NCBI GenBank assembly: GCA_030634925.1
Contig: DAOVZV010000017.1
Location: 1-9,451 of the forward strand
Reading direction: 5' to 3'
Length of the DNA: 9,451 nucleotides
From: Sulfurovum sp.
GTDB lineage: Bacteria; Campylobacterota; Campylobacteria; Campylobacterales; Sulfurovaceae
Positions 6,880-9,451 of the stretch are shown here, one piece after another (position 1 is the first letter of the stretch; every line of letters starts with the position of its first letter). The translations under genes and the position numbers were made by a program. Under the pieces are notes generated by a model. The model saw only the letters and a list, made by a program, of their open reading frames with translations. It was not told the DNA's origin and did no database searches.

Positions 6880-7773
6880 ATGCTAGTTCTAAACTCTAAA
6901 AATCAAAATCATCCTATATCAGATAAAACTATCAATATATCTCAATCATATCTAAGAAAAGTGATAGATGCTATCTCTATACCAAGACACTATATTTATG
7001 AAAAAAAGAATAATCTCAAAGTAAGAAATTGGATAAAAAAAGAGTTTGAAACTTTAGGACTCTATAGTGTCTATCAAGGTGAATATGATAATATCATTGC
7101 TACTTATGATGGTATAATTATGAGTGAATGCAAGATTATTATCGGTGGACATTATGACTCTGTGCCAAACTCTTTTGGAGCAGATGATAATGCTAGTGCC
7201 ATTGCAGGACTTTTGGCTACAGCTAAAGCTATCAAAGATATTTATCCATCTTTACCTATAATGTTTGTAGCATTTAATAGAGAAGAAGATGGACTACTAG
7301 GAAGTCAAGAGTTTGTAAATACTCTCCCTATATCTCTACAAAAGCAGATAAAATGTGTACATATATTAGAGATGATAGGCTACTGTAACCATCAGACAAA
7401 CTCTCAACATATTCCTGAGGAACTACCAATCAAAATCAGTAATATTGGTGATTTTATCGCGATAATAGCAAATAGAGACTCTAATCATCTTATCAAAAAT
7501 ATTCTAAAAACATCTCAAAGAACACAAAGCAGACTAAAAGTCAAAGTCCTTAAAGTATTTTTGGGTATTGAGAAATTTTTCCCTCATCTCTCACGAAGTG
7601 ACCACTCACCATTTTGGGAAAATAGAATACCAGCAATGATGTGGACAGACACTTCTGAATTTCGCAATCCCAACTATCATAAACCAAGTGATACTCCTGA
7701 TACTTTAGATTATGAATTTATGCAAAGTGTAGTTGAGTTATTGGGTGAAGTAGTTTTGGAGGAATTGGAATGA
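6880..7773 (+). CDS. M28-family zinc metallopeptidase (aminopeptidase-like), cytosolic
   Basis: This 297-residue protein has the co-catalytic two-zinc site of M28 peptidases, by comparison with Aeromonas aminopeptidase. GGHYDSV supplies His91 and catalytic Asp93, and GADDNASA supplies bridging Asp103. NREEDGLLGS gives general-base Glu135 and ligand Glu136, LEMIGY gives Glu164, and NYHKPSDT gives His267. All are intact, so it should be active. Family members remove N-terminal residues or act on related amide substrates; the substrate here cannot be read. No signal peptide or membrane segment is seen, unlike many secreted M28 enzymes, so it probably works in the cytosol. The ATG has AGGAG 7 bases upstream and its own promoter. 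Its stop overlaps the next gene by 4 bp, so the two are probably co-translated. Confidence 0.93.
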   Translation: MLVLNSKNQNHPISDKTINISQSYLRKVIDAISIPRHYIYEKKNNLKVRNWIKKEFETLGLYSVYQGEYDNIIATYDGIIMSECKIIIGGHYDSVPNSFGADDNASAIAGLLATAKAIKDIYPSLPIMFVAFNREEDGLLGSQEFVNTLPISLQKQIKCVHILEMIGYCNHQTNSQHIPEELPIKISNIGDFIAIIANRDSNHLIKNILKTSQRTQSRLKVKVLKVFLGIEKFFPHLSRSDHSPFWENRIPAMMWTDTSEFRNPNYHKPSDTPDTLDYEFMQSVVELLGEVVLEELE

Positions 7774-8018
7774 GTAGGTCATATAAAAAGTCTCCTTTTA
7801 TAGCAAATACAACTGCTTCTTCAGATAAAGAGTGTAAAAGTAAAGCAAATAGAAAATATAGACGAGTTAATAAAAATATTATCCATAATTTTAAAAAGGA
7901 TAATAAAGAGTATCCAAATTGTGTACTTTTAAGAGAAGTTTCTAATATATGGAATATGAATAAAGATGGAAAGAGTATATTTTGGATAAAAGATAATCCT
8001 AAACTTTTAAGAAAATAA
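7770..8018 (+). CDS. Small basic conserved protein of unknown function (MSRSYKKSPF family)
   Basis: This 82-residue, Lys/Arg-rich protein starts at an ATG overlapping the peptidase stop (ATGA), with GGAGG about 8 bases upstream. Its start MSRSYKKSPFIANTTA, the KANRKYRR element at about 25-32 and the ending NIWNMNKDGKSIFW... match a small protein I recall in many bacteria as a hypothetical (M-S/G-R-S-x-K-K-x-P...TTA-S/E-S...KxxAN-R-x-x-R-R). No function is established that I know of. The charge suggests nucleic-acid binding, but that is a guess. No membrane helix or cysteine cluster is seen (one Cys near 22 and one near 51). The gene is real, judging from its ribosome binding site, coupling and family-like sequence; the opposite-strand frame here is a shadow. 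Confidence 0.8.
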   Translation: MSRSYKKSPFIANTTASSDKECKSKANRKYRRVNKNIIHNFKKDNKEYPNCVLLREVSNIWNMNKDGKSIFWIKDNPKLLRK

Positions 8019-8038
8019 ACAAAAAAGGAGACCATAAA

Positions 8039-9451
8039 ATGAAAAAAATACCCTACGGCATAAGTGACTTCATACGACTACAAAAAGAGAACTTTTATTT
8101 CATAGACAAGACTCATTATATACCAATGATAGAAGAGTATAGTTCTAGTTACCTGATGTTCTTACGCCCACGCCGATTTGGTAAATCACTGCTCATCGCG
8201 ATACTAGAAGCCTATTATGATATATATTTCAAAGATGAGTTTGATGAGATATTTAGAGATACTTATATCATTGACCACAAGAGTCAAGAGGCGAGTAGCT
8301 ATCTAGTGCTTCGATTTGATTTTTCTGCTATTGATATATCTGATGTGGAGGAGAGTTTTCTTGGTTATCTATTAAGACATTTAAATAGTTTTATCCGAAA
8401 ATATAAATTAAATATAGCAAATATAGATAATCCTATAGCTCTACTAGATGCGATATTTGTCTATGTCAAAGAGTATAATCTAAAACTCTATTTACTCATA
8501 GATGAGTATGATAATTTTGCCAATAAACTACTTCTAAATAGCCAAGATGAGTATCTAAATATTGTTTCTAAAAAAACAGCATCATTCAAACAACTATTTA
8601 CTGTACTAAAAGCAGGTGCTACAGGTAACAACGCTCCAATACGACGGATGTTTATCACAGGTGTTACGCCGATGACGATGTATGATGTAACTAGTGGGTT
8701 TAATATCGGTGATAATATCTCGTTGCATAAGGATTTTAATAATCTTGTGGGGCTAGATAATAGTGAAGTAGAAGAGATTTTAAAGTACTTTGAGATATAT
8801 GAAAAGGTAGATATTAGTGTGCTTCAAGAGTGGTATAATAATTATAAATTTAATGCCAAAAGTGAAGCTATCTACAATACAGATATGATACTCTACTTTA
8901 TCAATAAATTTCGTGCAGAGAATGAACTCCCCAAAGAGATGATAGATATAAATGTAAGAAGTGACTATTCAAAGCTCAAAAGCATAATCTACACCAATAA
9001 AAAACGCAATGGCAACTTCACTACACTACAGACGCTTAGCGGTGGAGAGAGTATATCTCTAAGTAATTTTGTACAGGATTTTAGTGCTTTGGACTTGAAT
9101 AAAGAGAATAATTTTAAATCATTTATGTTTTATTTAGGGCTTGTGACTATCAAGGATAGGAGGTTTGATTTGAACCTGCATATACCCAATGAGACAGTCA
9201 AAAGGATAGATATAGATTTCCTCAAAGATGCACTAGAGATAGAAAATATCTTTGAGATTAATATCTCTCAATTAGAGAGAGAGTTTAAGAAGTTTGCATT
9301 AGATGGAGAGTTAGATATATTCAAATACCTAGCCCAAATGATAAAAGATAGCACAGGTATCAGAGACTATATCTACAACGAACAGACTATCAAATCAATG
9401 TATCTAGCCTATCTATCACTCACTCCATATTTCGTCATCAAAAGTGAAGAA
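8039..9451 (+). CDS. AAA-ATPase-like protein with expected C-terminal PD-(D/E)XK nuclease-like domain, 3' end cut by the window
   Basis: The frame is open for 471 codons to the right edge without a stop. The ATG at 8039 has AAAAGGAG 8 bases upstream and follows the small gene by 20 bp. The start MKKIPYGISDFIRLQKENFY, then FIDKTHYIPMIEE, is typical of the AAA-ATPase-like family (PF09820). The variant Walker A RPRRFGKS is at 43-50 and the Walker B LYLLIDEYDNF at 150-160. A sensor-like FITGVTPMTMYD follows at about 205-216, then the later landmarks YLGLVTI and IPNETVKR. Full-length members are usually about 510-570 residues and end in a DUF1703/PD-(D/E)XK nuclease-like domain; that part lies beyond the edge, so its catalytic residues cannot be checked. 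The family often occurs in many copies per genome and its role is unknown, though mobile-element or defence functions have been suggested. It may share a transcript with the two genes before it. Confidence 0.9.
   Translation, partial: MKKIPYGISDFIRLQKENFYFIDKTHYIPMIEEYSSSYLMFLRPRRFGKSLLIAILEAYYDIYFKDEFDEIFRDTYIIDHKSQEASSYLVLRFDFSAIDISDVEESFLGYLLRHLNSFIRKYKLNIANIDNPIALLDAIFVYVKEYNLKLYLLIDEYDNFANKLLLNSQDEYLNIVSKKTASFKQLFTVLKAGATGNNAPIRRMFITGVTPMTMYDVTSGFNIGDNISLHKDFNNLVGLDNSEVEEILKYFEIYEKVDISVLQEWYNNYKFNAKSEAIYNTDMILYFINKFRAENELPKEMIDINVRSDYSKLKSIIYTNKKRNGNFTTLQTLSGGESISLSNFVQDFSALDLNKENNFKSFMFYLGLVTIKDRRFDLNLHIPNETVKRIDIDFLKDALEIENIFEINISQLEREFKKFALDGELDIFKYLAQMIKDSTGIRDYIYNEQTIKSMYLAYLSLTPYFVIKSEE

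Noticed and set aside
7718..8035. Minus-strand 105-codon frame rich in Phe and Leu
   Set aside because: It lies opposite the peptidase end and the small basic gene, which have ribosome binding sites, coupling and family-like sequence; the frame is a shadow.

Overview
This is a low-GC, A/T-rich bacterial window. ATA, CTA and AGA codons are common, and the promoter candidates are extended -10 boxes (TGnTATAAT type) with no clear -35. Together with an OMF-MFP-RND efflux operon, this fits a member of the Campylobacterota (Sulfurovum/Sulfurimonas/Arcobacter-like). That assignment is an inference from style, not from a marker gene. Coding density is high: no gene-free stretch reaches 300 bases, and the longest gap is the 110 bp between the divergent genes at about 6770-6879.

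Left part, minus strand (1-1221): an AAA/ABC-type ATPase gene is interrupted by one in-frame TAA at 457-459. Its C-terminal third, with the TTHSP switch-histidine motif, continues in the same frame to 106. Two bases after its stop, a TTG-initiated frame with a good ribosome binding site runs off the left edge. ATPases with this C-terminal layout (AYGRDxNWIL...) often pair with an HNH-type protein in PtuA/PtuB (Septu, retron-Ec78-like) defence modules. The start of the edge frame looks compatible with such a partner. This is probably a decayed or recently inactivated anti-phage module.

Middle, minus strand (1286-6769): a complete tripartite efflux operon runs outer-membrane factor -> membrane-fusion protein -> RND pump, with overlapping stops and starts (4 bp and 8 bp) that suggest translational coupling. 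A perfect 9-bp inverted repeat with an 8-bp spacer brackets the operon's candidate -10 box, which looks like a repressor operator. No regulator gene lies in the window.

Right part, plus strand (6880-9451): a divergent three-gene set holds a cytosolic M28-family zinc peptidase with all expected metal ligands, a small basic conserved protein overlapping it by 4 bp, and an AAA-ATPase-like protein of the PF09820 type. The last is cut by the right edge before its expected C-terminal nuclease-like domain.

I found no tRNA, rRNA, CRISPR array, insertion sequence or complete novel system. The observations most worth following are the broken ATPase with its putative HNH partner and the operator-like palindrome on the efflux promoter.
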